A stretch of 64,000 nucleotides of DNA from CAMAUF01 sp046152925 (GTDB lineage: Bacteria > Chloroflexota > Dehalococcoidia > Tepidiformales > Tepidiformaceae), in assembly GCA_046152925.1 (NCBI GenBank), contig JBJXFX010000058.1, forward strand, positions 72,913 through 136,912. Reading direction: 5' to 3'. This document shows positions 51,866 through 60,634 of this stretch, in pieces. The notes below the pieces were generated by a model. That model saw only the letters and a list, made by a program, of their open reading frames with translations. It had not been told where the DNA came from and searched no databases. How positions within the stretch are numbered: the stretch's first letter is position 1; each line of letters opens with the position of its first letter. The position numbers and the translations under genes are program-made.

Positions 51866-52711
51866 ATGGGGAAGCTCGTCCTGGTGACCGACTCAACGGC
51901 AGACCTTCCGGGCGACGTCGCGGCCGAGGCGGGCATCGCCGTCGCGCCCTCGCGCTTCGCGTTCCGCGATCAGGCGTTCAGCGACGGCGACCTCTCGCCC
52001 GCCGAGCTCTACGGACGCATGGCCCGCGATGGTGAAGCGCCCAAGCCGTTCGGCGTCCCCGAGGCCAGCTTCCGGGCGATCTTCACGCAGTGCTTCGAGG
52101 CCGGCGAGTCGCCGCTCTGCATCGTCTCGCCATTCGACGTCAACCCAAGCTTCACGACCGCACTCGCGGCCATGCTCAGCTTCGATTCCGCCGACATGAA
52201 GGTGATCCACGCGGGCGTCGCCTCGGTTGGACTCGGGGCGCTGGCCCTCAGCCTTGCCGGCGCGGTGCGGGCCGGATGGGACCGCGCCAAACTCCTCGCC
52301 GCCATCGAAGAGGCCGGGCCGCAATGCGACGCGCTCTTCGTGCCCGCGGATGTCGCATGGATCGAGCGCGCCGGGCGCTTGCCGCTGATCGAGGAGAAGC
52401 TTGGCCCCGTCGACGATACGGCCCTGCTCCGCGTCGGTTCGAGGATCACCGGCGTCGCGCGCGCCGCCTCGCAGGATGATGGCCTGACGGAGGCCGCGCG
52501 CAGGGCCCCATCGCGGCTCACGAGCGGCAACCGCGCCATCGCCTTGGTCGCACACGCGGTGGCGGCCGATCGCGCGGAGCGCGTCGCCCAGTCGCTGCGA
52601 CGCTCCCCAGCGATCGCCCGTGTTATCGTGACCAACCTGAGCGCGACGATCGGCTCCCAGCTCGGCCCGGGCGCTATCGGCATCGGGATCGCGCCGGTGA
52701 TTGCGGAGTAG
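51866..52711 (+). CDS. DegV family fatty-acid-binding protein
   Basis: Two-domain DegV protein, binding a fatty acid for lipid metabolism (in Firmicutes as the FakB part of fatty-acid kinase). Opens LVLVTDSTADLPGDVAAEAGIAVAPSRFAFRDQAFSDGDLSPAELYGRMARDGEAPKPFGVPEASF, the standard DegV start; the lower domain has LCIVSPFDVNPSFTTALAA and ends GSQLGPGAIGIGIAPV. 281 aa. ATG 51866; no strong SD (GGGG), with a TAGGAT box about 40 bp upstream. No fakA in view. Confidence 0.87.
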   Translation: MGKLVLVTDSTADLPGDVAAEAGIAVAPSRFAFRDQAFSDGDLSPAELYGRMARDGEAPKPFGVPEASFRAIFTQCFEAGESPLCIVSPFDVNPSFTTALAAMLSFDSADMKVIHAGVASVGLGALALSLAGAVRAGWDRAKLLAAIEEAGPQCDALFVPADVAWIERAGRLPLIEEKLGPVDDTALLRVGSRITGVARAASQDDGLTEAARRAPSRLTSGNRAIALVAHAVAADRAERVAQSLRRSPAIARVIVTNLSATIGSQLGPGAIGIGIAPVIAE

Positions 52712-52720
52712 GGGGCGACC

Positions 52721-53395
52721 ATGCCAGACCGTGGCCTTCTCGACCTCGCGACCGTCGCCGCCCCTGCACTGGGGGCGGCCGCCGGCGGCCTGCGCTTCGA
52801 AGCGGCGCGTTGGGCCCAGATCACGTTCGAAGTCGACCAGGCGGCGGCCCTCAGCCGGCTGCCCGCCGACGCTGGCCGCCCAATCCCGACGTACGCCCGC
52901 CTCCTCGTGATCGATGGGCCACACCGCGTCGCGCTGCTCGCGGTCGGTGGGCGTCACAAGCTCCTCCCGCGCAACGTCCTCGTCGAAGCGATCGTTGATG
53001 GCGACGCCGACGCCGTCGCGGGCGCCATCGGCGGGCCTTGCCGGCCGGGTCGCGTCTCGCTCGAGCGCGCCGCCAGCCGCCTGACGGTGACGGTTGCAGA
53101 TGCTGCATCCGGCCCCCTGGCGACCATGACGCTGCCCGACCTTCGCGCCGTCGACCCTGGGATGCTCCGCTGGGACCCCTGGCTCACGTTCGCCGGCCGG
53201 GATGGCGTGACCTACGCGGCGGAGGTTGCGGCTCAGGCCAGCCCAACCGAGGCGTTCCTCAGCAAAGGCGCGACCCTCGAAACGCCCCCGAGTCTCGGCC
53301 GGGGCCACCTCTGGCGGCAGTTCCGCAACCTTCAGACGATTTCGGCGTGCTTCGGCGAAGGCCAGCTCGCGTTCTCGGCGCCAGCCATCGCCTGA
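52721..53395 (+). CDS. Uncharacterised protein downstream of DegV, 224 aa
   Basis: Unknown. It starts 9 bp after degV, with GGGGGCGACC before the ATG, so it is likely in the same operon. Predicted alpha/beta with many beta strands (ITFEVDQAAALSRLPADAGRPIPTYARLLVIDGPHRVALLAVGGRHKLLPRNVLVEAIV). The layout faintly recalls the acetoacetate decarboxylase superfamily, but the active lysine region is not clear. No signal peptide or helices of membrane type. Confidence 0.7.
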   Translation: MPDRGLLDLATVAAPALGAAAGGLRFEAARWAQITFEVDQAAALSRLPADAGRPIPTYARLLVIDGPHRVALLAVGGRHKLLPRNVLVEAIVDGDADAVAGAIGGPCRPGRVSLERAASRLTVTVADAASGPLATMTLPDLRAVDPGMLRWDPWLTFAGRDGVTYAAEVAAQASPTEAFLSKGATLETPPSLGRGHLWRQFRNLQTISACFGEGQLAFSAPAIA

Positions 53396-53473
53396 GGCGG
53401 ACCGCCAAGCGGGCCCGCGCGGTATGCTGGCGCAAACCTGCCCGCGCTGCGCGGGCGTCCGGAGCTCTCCCCG

Positions 53474-54130
53474 ATGACGACATCTTCCCCCGCCGGGACC
53501 GATTCGCTGTTCGACGCCCTCTACACCCAGCGGGCGATCCGCAAGTTCAAGCCCGACCCGGTCCCACGTGAGCTCCTCTGGAAGGTCCTCGAAGCGGCGA
53601 CCAAGGCCCCGAGCGGGACTAACCGCCAGCCCTGGCGCTGGATCGTGGTCGAAGACGCGGCACGCCGCGCCGGGATCGCCAAAGCACTCGAAGCCCACCT
53701 CCAGACAAACGACGCGATGCGCACCTACTTCGAATCCGGCGCGACCTCGGACGACAAGAGCACCCGGCTGATGCTGAGCGGCGCGCTGGCGCTGGCGCAC
53801 AACGTCGGCGTCGCGCCCGTGCTCGTCATCCCCTGTTACTGGTCCGACGGCAACCGCATCCCCGACCGGCTGCTGACGGGGTCATCGCTCTATCCCGCGG
53901 TCCAGAACCTGCTGCTGGCGGCGCGCGGCCTCGGCCTCGGCACGGTGCTGACGACCTTCCAGAGCGGCATCCTGGAGCATCTGCGCGCCGAGATCGGTAT
54001 CCCCGAAGAGGCGTTCCCCGCCGCGCTCATCCCCCTCGGGTGGCCCGACGCGAACTTCGGCCCCACGAGCCGCAAGCCGGTCGACGAGGTCGTCTACTGG
54101 GAAAGCTGGGGGACGACGGCGGCGCGATAG
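53474..54130 (+). CDS. Nitroreductase family protein
   Basis: FMN-dependent oxidoreductase of the nitroreductase fold. N-terminal FDALYTQRAIRKFKPDPVPRELLWKVLEAATKAPSGTNRQPWRWIVV carries the phosphate-binding Arg pair and the P-S-x-x-N-Q-P-W motif. Then LYPAVQNLLLAARGLGLGTVLTTF and IPLGWPDANFGPTSRKPVDEVV end the domain with the usual G-x-P region. 218 aa. ATG 53474 with GGAGCTCTCCCCG before it. Substrate unknown; many reduce nitro- or quinone-like groups with NAD(P)H. Confidence 0.9.
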   Translation: MTTSSPAGTDSLFDALYTQRAIRKFKPDPVPRELLWKVLEAATKAPSGTNRQPWRWIVVEDAARRAGIAKALEAHLQTNDAMRTYFESGATSDDKSTRLMLSGALALAHNVGVAPVLVIPCYWSDGNRIPDRLLTGSSLYPAVQNLLLAARGLGLGTVLTTFQSGILEHLRAEIGIPEEAFPAALIPLGWPDANFGPTSRKPVDEVVYWESWGTTAAR

Positions 54131-54155
54131 CCTACGGACGCGGAGGGCGGCGCCG

Positions 54156-54743
54156 ATGCACTCCCCTGAGCAGGTCTTTCGCGAATACGAGTCAGCGGGC
54201 GGACTCGCGGCGCCGTCCGCGTTCTGTCCCCACTGCGGCTCGCCGTGGAATTCGGCCGCCGATGAACCGTGGCGCTGGGGCGCCTGCGGGAAGCGCACGT
54301 TCCGCAACCCCTCGCCAGCCGTTTCGGTACTCGTGACCGATGGCCCTCGCTTCTTGCTCTGCCGGCGGCGGGCTCGGTCGTTCCAGGGGAGCCAATGGTG
54401 CCTGCCATCTGGTTATGTGGAATTCCAGGAAGACTTCCTCACGGCCGCACGCCGCGAAGTCATGGATGAGACGGGGTTAGCGGTACAGGTCTCGGGCCTG
54501 CTCTCGGTCGTCTCGAACTTCTTCCGGCCCGACCTGCATAGCCTGGTAGTTGTCCTTCTCGCCCACCCGACCGACCCGAGCGTCGAGCCCACCGGCGGCG
54601 ATGACATCGAGATTGCACGGTGGTTTGACGACCCCCAGGCACTCCCGGAAATGGCATTCGAAGCGGACACGCACATCATCCGCCGCGCCTTTGCGACGGG
54701 TCTTCGCGGCACGCCAATCGACCCACGTTTCGCCGGTCGTTAG
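54156..54743 (+). CDS. NUDIX hydrolase with N-terminal zinc ribbon
   Basis: NUDIX pyrophosphatase similar to the NADH pyrophosphatase/NudC-like group. The N-terminus holds AFCPHCGSPWNSA and GACGKRTFRNPSPAVSVL; only three Cys of the usual four remain, so the ribbon may bind zinc less well. The NUDIX box GYVEFQEDFLTAARREVMDETGL is complete. 195 aa. Its stop overlaps the convergent Uma2 gene by 4 bp. Confidence 0.88.
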   Translation: MHSPEQVFREYESAGGLAAPSAFCPHCGSPWNSAADEPWRWGACGKRTFRNPSPAVSVLVTDGPRFLLCRRRARSFQGSQWCLPSGYVEFQEDFLTAARREVMDETGLAVQVSGLLSVVSNFFRPDLHSLVVVLLAHPTDPSVEPTGGDDIEIARWFDDPQALPEMAFEADTHIIRRAFATGLRGTPIDPRFAGR

Positions 54744-55297
54744 GCGAAATCGGGCGTGAGGTCGGTGAACAGCTCGACGATATCGGCCTCGAAGCCAGGC
54801 AGCGCCGTCGATGTCAGCGTCCCGGTGGTGAAGATCTCACCGTCGCGTCCGGCGTCCCAGACCTCAACGAGGCGGTTGTCGGCATCAACCAGCCATACTT
54901 CCTCTACACTGTGATTTCGATAGTACGACGCACGGGCCCGCTGGTGGGCCATGGTCTGGCCAGGCGAGCGGACTTCGACCGCGGAGGTTGGAGGGTGAAG
55001 CGTGCCATCTGGATGGCTTAATCGCGCTCCGCGGCGGAAGAACGAGACATCGGGGAGCATGGCGCGAGGGTTTATGGGATCGTCGAAGCGCGATCGGCCA
55101 TCCGGTCCCGTCCTCCCTCCCACGCGCCTCCGGTACTGGAACAGCAGCTCGAGCAACCGGGCAATGATCTCCATGTGTGTCGCAGTGCCCACGGGTTTCT
55201 CCACCACCTCGCCGTCGATGTACTCCAGCCACGGCGGGCCGTCCTCGGGGAGGGCAAGGTACTCTTCGATGGAGATGCGCGTCGCGGTCGCAGGCAT
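54740..55297 (-). CDS. Uma2 family protein (second)
   Basis: PD-(D/E)XK-fold protein of the Uma2 type. Seen: RISIEEYLALPEDGPPWLEYIDGEVVEKPVGT, MLPDVSFFRRG (acidic residue), TSAVEVRSPGQTMAHQRARASYYRNHSVEEVWLVDADNRLVEVWD, with the E-x-x-S-P and Y-x3-G/S-V-x-E-V-W pattern of the family. 185 aa. ATG 55297. Distinct in sequence from the paralogue at 19440. No partner gene nearby. Confidence 0.85.
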   Translation of the reverse strand: MPATATRISIEEYLALPEDGPPWLEYIDGEVVEKPVGTATHMEIIARLLELLFQYRRRVGGRTGPDGRSRFDDPINPRAMLPDVSFFRRGARLSHPDGTLHPPTSAVEVRSPGQTMAHQRARASYYRNHSVEEVWLVDADNRLVEVWDAGRDGEIFTTGTLTSTALPGFEADIVELFTDLTPDFA

Positions 55298-55341
55298 GCC
55301 ACTATCCTACCAGGGCCTCGGCTCGAGTCCGACTCGCTCCC

Positions 55342-56616
55342 TCACTTTCCCGCCGCGACCTGTTCCCGATAGCCCATCAGCTTCGCCACATCGAACCCGA
55401 AGAGCCGCGCCGCGTTCAGGCCCAACACCTTTGCGCGCTCGTCGTCCGTGAGCTTGCCCATCGTGCGTTCGATGGCCTGCTGGCTGTGGGGCCAACTCCC
55501 CTCGTGGTGCGGGTAGTCGTTCGCCCACATGAAGTTGTCGCTCAGGTCGTACTCGCGCATCAGGTCGATGCCCGGCGGGTCCTCTTGGAAGCTCGCCATG
55601 CAATGCTTCCGGTAGAACTCGCTCGGCAACATCGAAAGCTTCGGGAAGACCCAGAAGTGGTGGTGTTCGTAGGCCTCGTCCATCGCGCGAAGCATCCACG
55701 GCACCCAGCCGATGCCCGCCTCGATGCTCGCGAACCGCAGGCCCGGATTGCGGTCGAGGATGCCCGAGGAGCAGAGATGCACGATTGGCTCCGCCGTCGG
55801 CGCGAGCGAATGGACGACGTAGTTGATCACCGCGCCGCCGTGGCCCTTTGCGCCGCGCGGGTCCTTGCCCGTCGAGACGTGGAAGGTGAACGGCATGTTC
55901 GTTTCCTGCAGGCAGGCCCAGAGCCGGTCGTACTCGGGGTCGTTGTAGTTCGCGTCGTGTGCGCCGCCGTTGCCCCAAACGGGCTTGCACGGCAGGCTGA
56001 GCCCCTTGAAGCCGAGCTTCGCGGTGCGCGTAATCTCGGCGATGGCGCTGTCGAGGTCGCCCGTGTTCACGCAGGCGAGCGGCGCAATCCGGTCGAAGTA
56101 GGCGCCGTACGTCTCGAAGCACCAGTCGTTGAAAACGCGGCATTGGGCCTGGCTGAACAGCGGGTCCGGCGTCGCCCACATGTTCAGGCCGCGGTTCGGG
56201 AAGATGACCTCGGCGTCGACGCCGTCGCGCGCATGGTCCTTGAGGCGCTCGAGCGGGTCGCTCTTCCCGACCTTCGACCGTTCGAGGTCTTCGCCCTCCA
56301 TCTTCAGGTCGCGCAGCTTCACCGGGTGGTGGCCTTCGGTGATCGACCACTTCACGCCGTCCTTGTCGACTTCGATGCGCGGCAGGCGATGGCGGTACTT
56401 CTCGTCGATCCGCTCGACCCAGAGGTTGGGCGGCTCGTTCACGTGGCAGTCGGCCGAGATCATGAGGTGACGGTTTGGGTCGCCGGGCGCGACCGACTTC
56501 GACCAGCCCTCGGCGCCGGGGCTGACGTAGCGGTGGGCGTTGAAGACAACGCTGCGTTCGAGCGCGGACATCGCGTCGACGGTCTCTTTGGGGGCGCTGC
56601 TGGCGAGCTTCGTCAT
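55342..56616 (-). CDS. Amidohydrolase family protein (ACMSD-like)
   Basis: TIM-barrel metal hydrolase or decarboxylase of the amidohydrolase-2 type. Metal ligands: MISADCHVNEPPNLW (D-x-H), FTFHVSTGKD (His), and WANDYPHHEGSWPHS (Asp) near the C-terminus; FASIEAGIGWVPWMLRAMDEAYEHH matches the family helix. 424 aa. ATG 56616 with GGAGGTGACCCC before it. A 107-residue unknown gene lies just upstream on the same strand (27 bp). Likely substrate is an aromatic or cyclic acid; not provable here. Confidence 0.87.
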   Translation of the reverse strand: MTKLASSAPKETVDAMSALERSVVFNAHRYVSPGAEGWSKSVAPGDPNRHLMISADCHVNEPPNLWVERIDEKYRHRLPRIEVDKDGVKWSITEGHHPVKLRDLKMEGEDLERSKVGKSDPLERLKDHARDGVDAEVIFPNRGLNMWATPDPLFSQAQCRVFNDWCFETYGAYFDRIAPLACVNTGDLDSAIAEITRTAKLGFKGLSLPCKPVWGNGGAHDANYNDPEYDRLWACLQETNMPFTFHVSTGKDPRGAKGHGGAVINYVVHSLAPTAEPIVHLCSSGILDRNPGLRFASIEAGIGWVPWMLRAMDEAYEHHHFWVFPKLSMLPSEFYRKHCMASFQEDPPGIDLMREYDLSDNFMWANDYPHHEGSWPHSQQAIERTMGKLTDDERAKVLGLNAARLFGFDVAKLMGYREQVAAGK

Positions 56617-56643
56617 GGGGTCACCTCCGGAATGGCCCGCATT

Positions 56644-56967
56644 CTAGCCGATCCGCGCGGGCAGGCGGCTGAATTCTTGACGTACATCAAAGTCGACCTC
56701 GCCGGCGTCCAGCGTGCGCAGCCGCGCGAGGTCGAGGATGTCGGCGTACTCGGCCTCGAAGCCGTCGTTCGGCCACTTCCGGATGCGGAGGCCGGTGGCG
56801 TCCGCTGGAATGGCGACGGTGACCTCCGCGGCGCCGCGCGCGGAGTGAAACCAATCCCCCTCGACGCCGGCATCGCCGACGAGCCAGGCCGCGAACCAGA
56901 TCATCGGCCGCTCTTGCTCGTTGAGGACGAAGGGGAAGCTGACGGTGAGGTCGGGCATGGCCGGCAT
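56644..56967 (-). CDS. Uncharacterised protein upstream of amidohydrolase
   Basis: Unknown 107-residue protein, starting ATG 56967 or 56958 (no SD decides). Beta-rich: DLTVSFPFVLNEQERPMIWFAAWLVGDAGVEGDWFHSARGAAEVTVAIPAD. Ends 27 bp before the amidohydrolase start on the same strand, so probably co-transcribed. No motif recognised. Confidence 0.65.
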   Translation of the reverse strand: MPAMPDLTVSFPFVLNEQERPMIWFAAWLVGDAGVEGDWFHSARGAAEVTVAIPADATGLRIRKWPNDGFEAEYADILDLARLRTLDAGEVDFDVRQEFSRLPARIG

Positions 56968-57118
56968 TCTAGAGGAGTTCCGCGTTCCCAGTTCCGGGTT
57001 CCGAGCCGCGCGCTTTCGTTCTCAGCGCCTGACCGACCTGAGCATTCCCCGTCGCGTCCCGGCCGGCGAATGCGACAAGCGCCTCGCGTGGCTGGTCACG
57101 AGCCGAGGATCCAATGAC

Positions 57119-57143
57119 GCAGCGGGCCTTACCGGCCCGCTGC
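57119..57143. terminator. 10-bp hairpin with outer arms
   Basis: GCAGCGGGCC (57119-57128) and GGCCCGCTGC (57134-57143) around TTACC. Outside it, CCAATG and CATTGG form a further pair across a small internal loop. Between the 56967 gene start and an SRPBCC remnant. Could end transcription or be a repeat-derived element; there is no T tract. Confidence 0.55.
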
Positions 57144-57239
57144 GATGATCCATTGGGATACGAGCGTTGGCATCCCCACCCTGATCGGCAGCTGTCCCCC
57201 TACTTCGCCGGGAGCGGGCGGAGCGTCAAATTCCAGTAG

Positions 57240-57380
57240 GGCACGAAGTACACCGCTCGCGCCATCCACAACACGCCAGAGGCCCGCAAGCAGCACGAAG
57301 AGATGGGTTTCGCGGAAGGCTGGGGCACGGTCCTCGAGCAACTGGTGGCGTTTATGAAGGAGAAGAAGGGCCCCTCGTAG
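57240..57380 (+). pseudogene. C-terminal remnant of SRPBCC/AHSA1-like protein
   Basis: Frame reading GTKYTARAIHNTPEARKQHEE, then MGFAEGWGTVLEQLVAF, ending TAG 57378-57380. This is the well-known C-terminal helix pattern of AHSA1/SRPBCC proteins (ARKQHEEMGFxxGWG...LDQL). Immediately upstream in frame is TAG 57237-57239, and no N-terminal part or start codon is present, so it is a decayed fragment. Confidence 0.65.
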
Positions 57381-57410
57381 GCCTGAATCGGGTCATAACC
57401 GACCAACTGA

Positions 57411-57453
57411 AGCCGCTGCACGGTGACTCGAGCCGAGTCGTCGCACAGCGGCT
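57411..57453. terminator. Nested hairpin between remnant and DUF4386-like gene
   Basis: Outer arms AGCCGCTG (57411-57418) and CAGCGGCT (57446-57453); inside, GACTCG (57425-57430) and CGAGTC (57434-57439). CTTTC follows on the plus side. Lies between the plus-strand remnant and the end of the minus-strand membrane gene, so possibly a two-way terminator. Confidence 0.5.
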
Positions 57454-57469
57454 CTTTCGGTGCAGGGTC

Positions 57470-58150
57470 TCACGCGACCTGTGAGATGACTGGCGCTTTG
57501 GAACTGAGCTTCTCCTGCGAGTCACCGCTTCTAAGCGCGAGGTTTACGCTGCAAGCGATCACCCAAACGAGTAAGAGCAGCATGCCGATGAAGCCTGGAC
57601 CCTCCATGGCGAACGGCATGCCGGCTACCAGGGCGACGGCCGCGCCAATTCCAGACCAGGAAACCCATGGGGCGACCGCATTGGCGCGGCGAAGGCCGAT
57701 CGCGGCTGCCGCCGCGAATACCGCTTGCGGAAGGAACGTCACCACGAAGCCAACGCTGCTCAGGTCCGAGAGTGCACGGATGAACTCCGGGCTCAGGCCG
57801 TCATCCGCACGGTAGAGGACGGTCAGCAGCATGGCGCCTGAACCGAGTTTCACGGCCAGCGCCATGGTCCCAGCGACGAGCACCAGTTGACTCACCACCT
57901 CAATCGACCGGATGCGGCTTGCTATCGTAGCGATGAACACCATCCCGGCAGCGAACCCGGCCAGCTCTACCGCGACTCCAGCCCATGCGCGGCCGCCATT
58001 GTGCTGGGCATAGTAGTCAGCAAAGACCTGTGGGCCGTCCGACGGCATCGGTGCAGCGTCGGACTGGCCAAGCACGTCGTTTCCGATGATGAGAAGCAGG
58101 ATCCAGAGCGCACCCGTGAGTGCGAGTAAGCGCGACGACGAAAGTGACAT
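57470..58150 (-). CDS. DUF4386-like integral membrane protein
   Basis: 226-residue membrane protein with about six helices (LLALTGALWILLLIIGNDVLG, AWAGVAVELAGFAAGMVFIATI, LVLVAGTMALAVKLGSGAML, GFVVTFLPQAVFAAAAAIGL, WSGIGAAVALVAGMPFAM, FIGMLLLLVWVIACSV). It resembles the DUF4386-type family of unknown function. ATG 58150 (MSLSSSRLL) begins the first helix region. Divergent from a two-component system, so it may be one of its targets; that is inference. Confidence 0.65.
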   Translation of the reverse strand: MSLSSSRLLALTGALWILLLIIGNDVLGQSDAAPMPSDGPQVFADYYAQHNGGRAWAGVAVELAGFAAGMVFIATIASRIRSIEVVSQLVLVAGTMALAVKLGSGAMLLTVLYRADDGLSPEFIRALSDLSSVGFVVTFLPQAVFAAAAAIGLRRANAVAPWVSWSGIGAAVALVAGMPFAMEGPGFIGMLLLLVWVIACSVNLALRSGDSQEKLSSKAPVISQVA

Positions 58151-58320
58151 GACGAGACTCCGGTTGATTGGCTCTCCATAGCGGAGGCGCCGCCATCGTG
58201 CCCTGCTCGCCTGGCCCGGCGCGTCCATCCAGCGGCCTCACCCCTGTCCCGCTCGTGGTGCGTGTGATATCAGCCCATGGGATGACTCCCCCGCAATGCT
58301 CGGCGTGTAGGATTCTGTGG

Positions 58321-59484
58321 ATGACCCATCGCTGGGCTCGGTTCGCTACATCATCGTTGGCGCTCGACTGGGGCCCCTCGGTGATCGGACTCGCAATCTC
58401 CCTGCTCGCTCCAGTCGTACAGGACGCGGCGAATTTTGGGCCCGCGTCCGTAGCGATTGCACTGGTCCTAACCGGATGCATCGCGGTCCGCCGGCGGTAC
58501 ACGCTGGCGGCTCATGTCATCGTCTTGACGGCGACAGCGATCGACGTGGCGCAGGCTCCGACAGTTCAGCAGGCGTCCTTCCTCGGATTCTTCGCCCTGA
58601 TGCTGACGACGAACGCGGTTGCTGCCAGCAGCCGTTCGAACCGGACGGTCGTGCTCACAGTCGCGAGCTGCCTCCTTTTCAACGTCGCCGTGTTCATGCG
58701 CGGATCATTCGACGCGGCGATCGAGTTCGCGCCTGTCCCTGTCTGGACCGCCGTCGCGGCGATCATCGGGCGAACGTTTCGCAATCGCGCCCAGCTCCTG
58801 GCTTTGCTCGAAGACCGGGCCGCGCACGCCGAGCGGGAGCGCCAGCAAGAACGAGCTCGTGCCGTGGCGGAAGAGCGCGCCCGCATCGCCATGGAACTGC
58901 ACGACATCGTCGCCCACGGTGTCAGCGTCATGGTCGTGCAGGCCGGAGGCGCGCGCCTGGTCGCGGATTCCGATCCTGCTGCGGCCAAGAGAGCGATGGA
59001 AACGATCGAACAGACCGGCCGCGCGTCACTGGTGGAGATGCGCCGCCTCGTAGGATTGCTGCGGATGGATGATGCCGAGGCAGCACTGGCGCCCGCACCC
59101 GGCATCGCCCGAATCGATGAACTTGCGGACGAGATGAAGCGCGCTGGTCTTGCGGTCCATATCTCCATTAGCGGCGACGTGCGACCGCTCGTTGCAGGAC
59201 TCGACCTCGCGGCTTACCGCGTCATCCAGGAGAGCCTGACCAACGTGCTGAAGCATGCGCACGTTGCGGAGGCGTCAGTCCGCCTGTACTTCGCACGGTC
59301 GGCGCTCGAGATCGAAGTGGAAAATCTGGGCGAGCGCGCATCAGTGGAGGAGATCGGCAACGGCCTCATCGGGATGCGGCAGCGGGTCGGGATGTTCGGC
59401 GGCAACGTGGATGCCGGCCCGAGACAACAGGGCGGCTTCTTCGTTCGCGCGACGATCCCGTTCGAAGAAGCGCCGGCGGTATGA
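58321..59484 (+). CDS. NarL-type sensor histidine kinase
   Basis: Membrane histidine kinase of the HisKA_3 family. The first about 150 residues form four to five helices (no large outside domain). A basic coiled segment (RERQQERARAVAEERARIA) leads to the phospho-acceptor MELHDIVAHGVSVMVVQAGG (His of ELHDIVAH), then RLVGLLR. The ATP-binding domain has ESLTNVLKHAH (N box), NGLIGMRQRVGMFGG (G box) and GGFFVRATIP. ATG 58321 is the likely start; ATG 58282 also possible. 387 aa. Overlaps the response regulator by 4 bp (ATGA 59481-59484). Confidence 0.9.
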   Translation: MTHRWARFATSSLALDWGPSVIGLAISLLAPVVQDAANFGPASVAIALVLTGCIAVRRRYTLAAHVIVLTATAIDVAQAPTVQQASFLGFFALMLTTNAVAASSRSNRTVVLTVASCLLFNVAVFMRGSFDAAIEFAPVPVWTAVAAIIGRTFRNRAQLLALLEDRAAHAERERQQERARAVAEERARIAMELHDIVAHGVSVMVVQAGGARLVADSDPAAAKRAMETIEQTGRASLVEMRRLVGLLRMDDAEAALAPAPGIARIDELADEMKRAGLAVHISISGDVRPLVAGLDLAAYRVIQESLTNVLKHAHVAEASVRLYFARSALEIEVENLGERASVEEIGNGLIGMRQRVGMFGGNVDAGPRQQGGFFVRATIPFEEAPAV

Positions 59485-60128
59485 GCATCCGCATCCTCGT
59501 CGTCGATGATCAGCCACTCGTCCGCGCCGGGTTTCGCCTGATTCTCGGCAGCGAACCGGCGTTCGAGGTCGTTGGAGAAAGCGAAGATGGCAGGGCCGCG
59601 ATCGAAATGGCTCAGTCGCTCTCTCCGGATGTCGTGCTCATGGACGTTCGCATGCCGGTCATGGACGGGCTCGCTGCGGCGCGCGCCATCCTGGGCAGGC
59701 CTGGCGCGGCACGCGTAGTGATGCTCACGACATTCGATCTCGACGAATATGTTCACGAAGCGCTCAGCATCGGCGCCAGTGGCTTCCTCTTGAAGGATGT
59801 GACGCCAGAGCGGCTCATCGCTGCGATCCACGATGTCGCCCGCGGCGAGATGCTGGTCGCTCCACAGGTCCTGCGGCGACTCGCTTCGACGTTCGTCAGG
59901 CACCCGCCAGCGCAGCCGTTGAACCTTCGAGATCCGCTGACGAACCGGGAGCTTGAGGTTCTCGCCCATGTCGCGCGGGGACAGTCCAACGCTGAGATCG
60001 CTGGCGAACTCGTGCTTAGTGAGGCAACGGTGAAGACGCACGTCGTTCGCATCTTCAGCAAGCTCGAAGTTCGCGACCGCGTGCAGGCCGTGATCTGGGC
60101 TCACCGGCACGGCATCGGCTACGACTGA
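59481..60128 (+). CDS. NarL/LuxR family response regulator
   Basis: DNA-binding partner of the upstream kinase. Receiver domain MSIRILVVDDQPLVRAGFRLIL with acidic pocket DD, phospho-acceptor Asp in VLMDVRMPVMDG (near residue 54), Thr in MLTTFD and Lys in FLLKDVTPE. The C-terminal LuxR-type helix-turn-helix is LTNRELEVLAHVARGQSNAEIAGELVLSEATVKTHVVRIFSKL. 215 aa. Target genes unknown; the divergent membrane-protein gene is a candidate. Confidence 0.93.
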   Translation: MSIRILVVDDQPLVRAGFRLILGSEPAFEVVGESEDGRAAIEMAQSLSPDVVLMDVRMPVMDGLAAARAILGRPGAARVVMLTTFDLDEYVHEALSIGASGFLLKDVTPERLIAAIHDVARGEMLVAPQVLRRLASTFVRHPPAQPLNLRDPLTNRELEVLAHVARGQSNAEIAGELVLSEATVKTHVVRIFSKLEVRDRVQAVIWAHRHGIGYD

Positions 60129-60186
60129 CCAGGCTACTACCGCGGCGGTTCGATCGCTTGCAGCGTCCCCGCTTCCTCGATCGCCC

Positions 60187-60633
60187 CTACCCCGCCCGCT
60201 TTGCGACCTCGCTCTCCTGCGACGCCAAGTACTCCGACATCACCCGCCGCGCCACCGGCTCCAGCACCTGCGACCCCAAGACGCTCAGCGCGCCCGTCGT
60301 GTCGACTTGCATCTCGTAGCTCACGCGCGTCCCCAGGCTCTCGGCCGCGAACCGGAAGGTGAGGTCGACGCGCAGGCTCCCGACGGAGCCGCTCCCGGTG
60401 ACCTCGACGCGGTGGAGCGACGGCCGCTCGTGCGCCAAGGTCCGCACCTCGCCCGAAACCGTGATCGAGGAGACCACCACGCTGATCTCCAGCGTCACCC
60501 GGTGGTGGTCTGGCCCCAGCTCGACGAGATCCTTGAAGCCGGGCAGGTTCGTCCGCACCGCTTCGATGTCGCTGATCGCGTCGAAGACGGGCTCGACCGG
60601 GGCCTGGAACGTGTGCGCACCCTGCACACGCAT
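60187..60633 (-). CDS. CoxG/SRPBCC family protein
   Basis: Single-domain START/Bet v1-like protein similar to CoxG. MRVQGAHTFQAPVEPVFDAISDIEAVRTNLPGFKDLVELGPD is the standard CoxG-like start; the central strands VTLEISVVVSSITVSGEV and C-terminal helix (VLEPVARRVMSEYLASQESEVAKR) fit. 148 aa. CoxG proteins can recruit CO dehydrogenase to the membrane, but no cox genes are in the window, so a general lipid/ligand binder is as likely. It lies 1 bp after the crotonase stop on the same strand. Confidence 0.8.
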   Translation of the reverse strand: MRVQGAHTFQAPVEPVFDAISDIEAVRTNLPGFKDLVELGPDHHRVTLEISVVVSSITVSGEVRTLAHERPSLHRVEVTGSGSVGSLRVDLTFRFAAESLGTRVSYEMQVDTTGALSVLGSQVLEPVARRVMSEYLASQESEVAKRAG

Positions 60634-60634
60634 C

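Noticed and set aside
57237..57380. TAG read-through (pyrrolysine-like) at 57237
   Set aside because: The sequence before the TAG does not resemble the N-terminal part of an SRPBCC protein and there is no start; decay is the simpler reading.
57145..57421. Small ORFs on both strands over the SRPBCC remnant
   Set aside because: Neither frame has known motifs; the only protein-like signal is the decayed SRPBCC C-terminus in the third plus frame.
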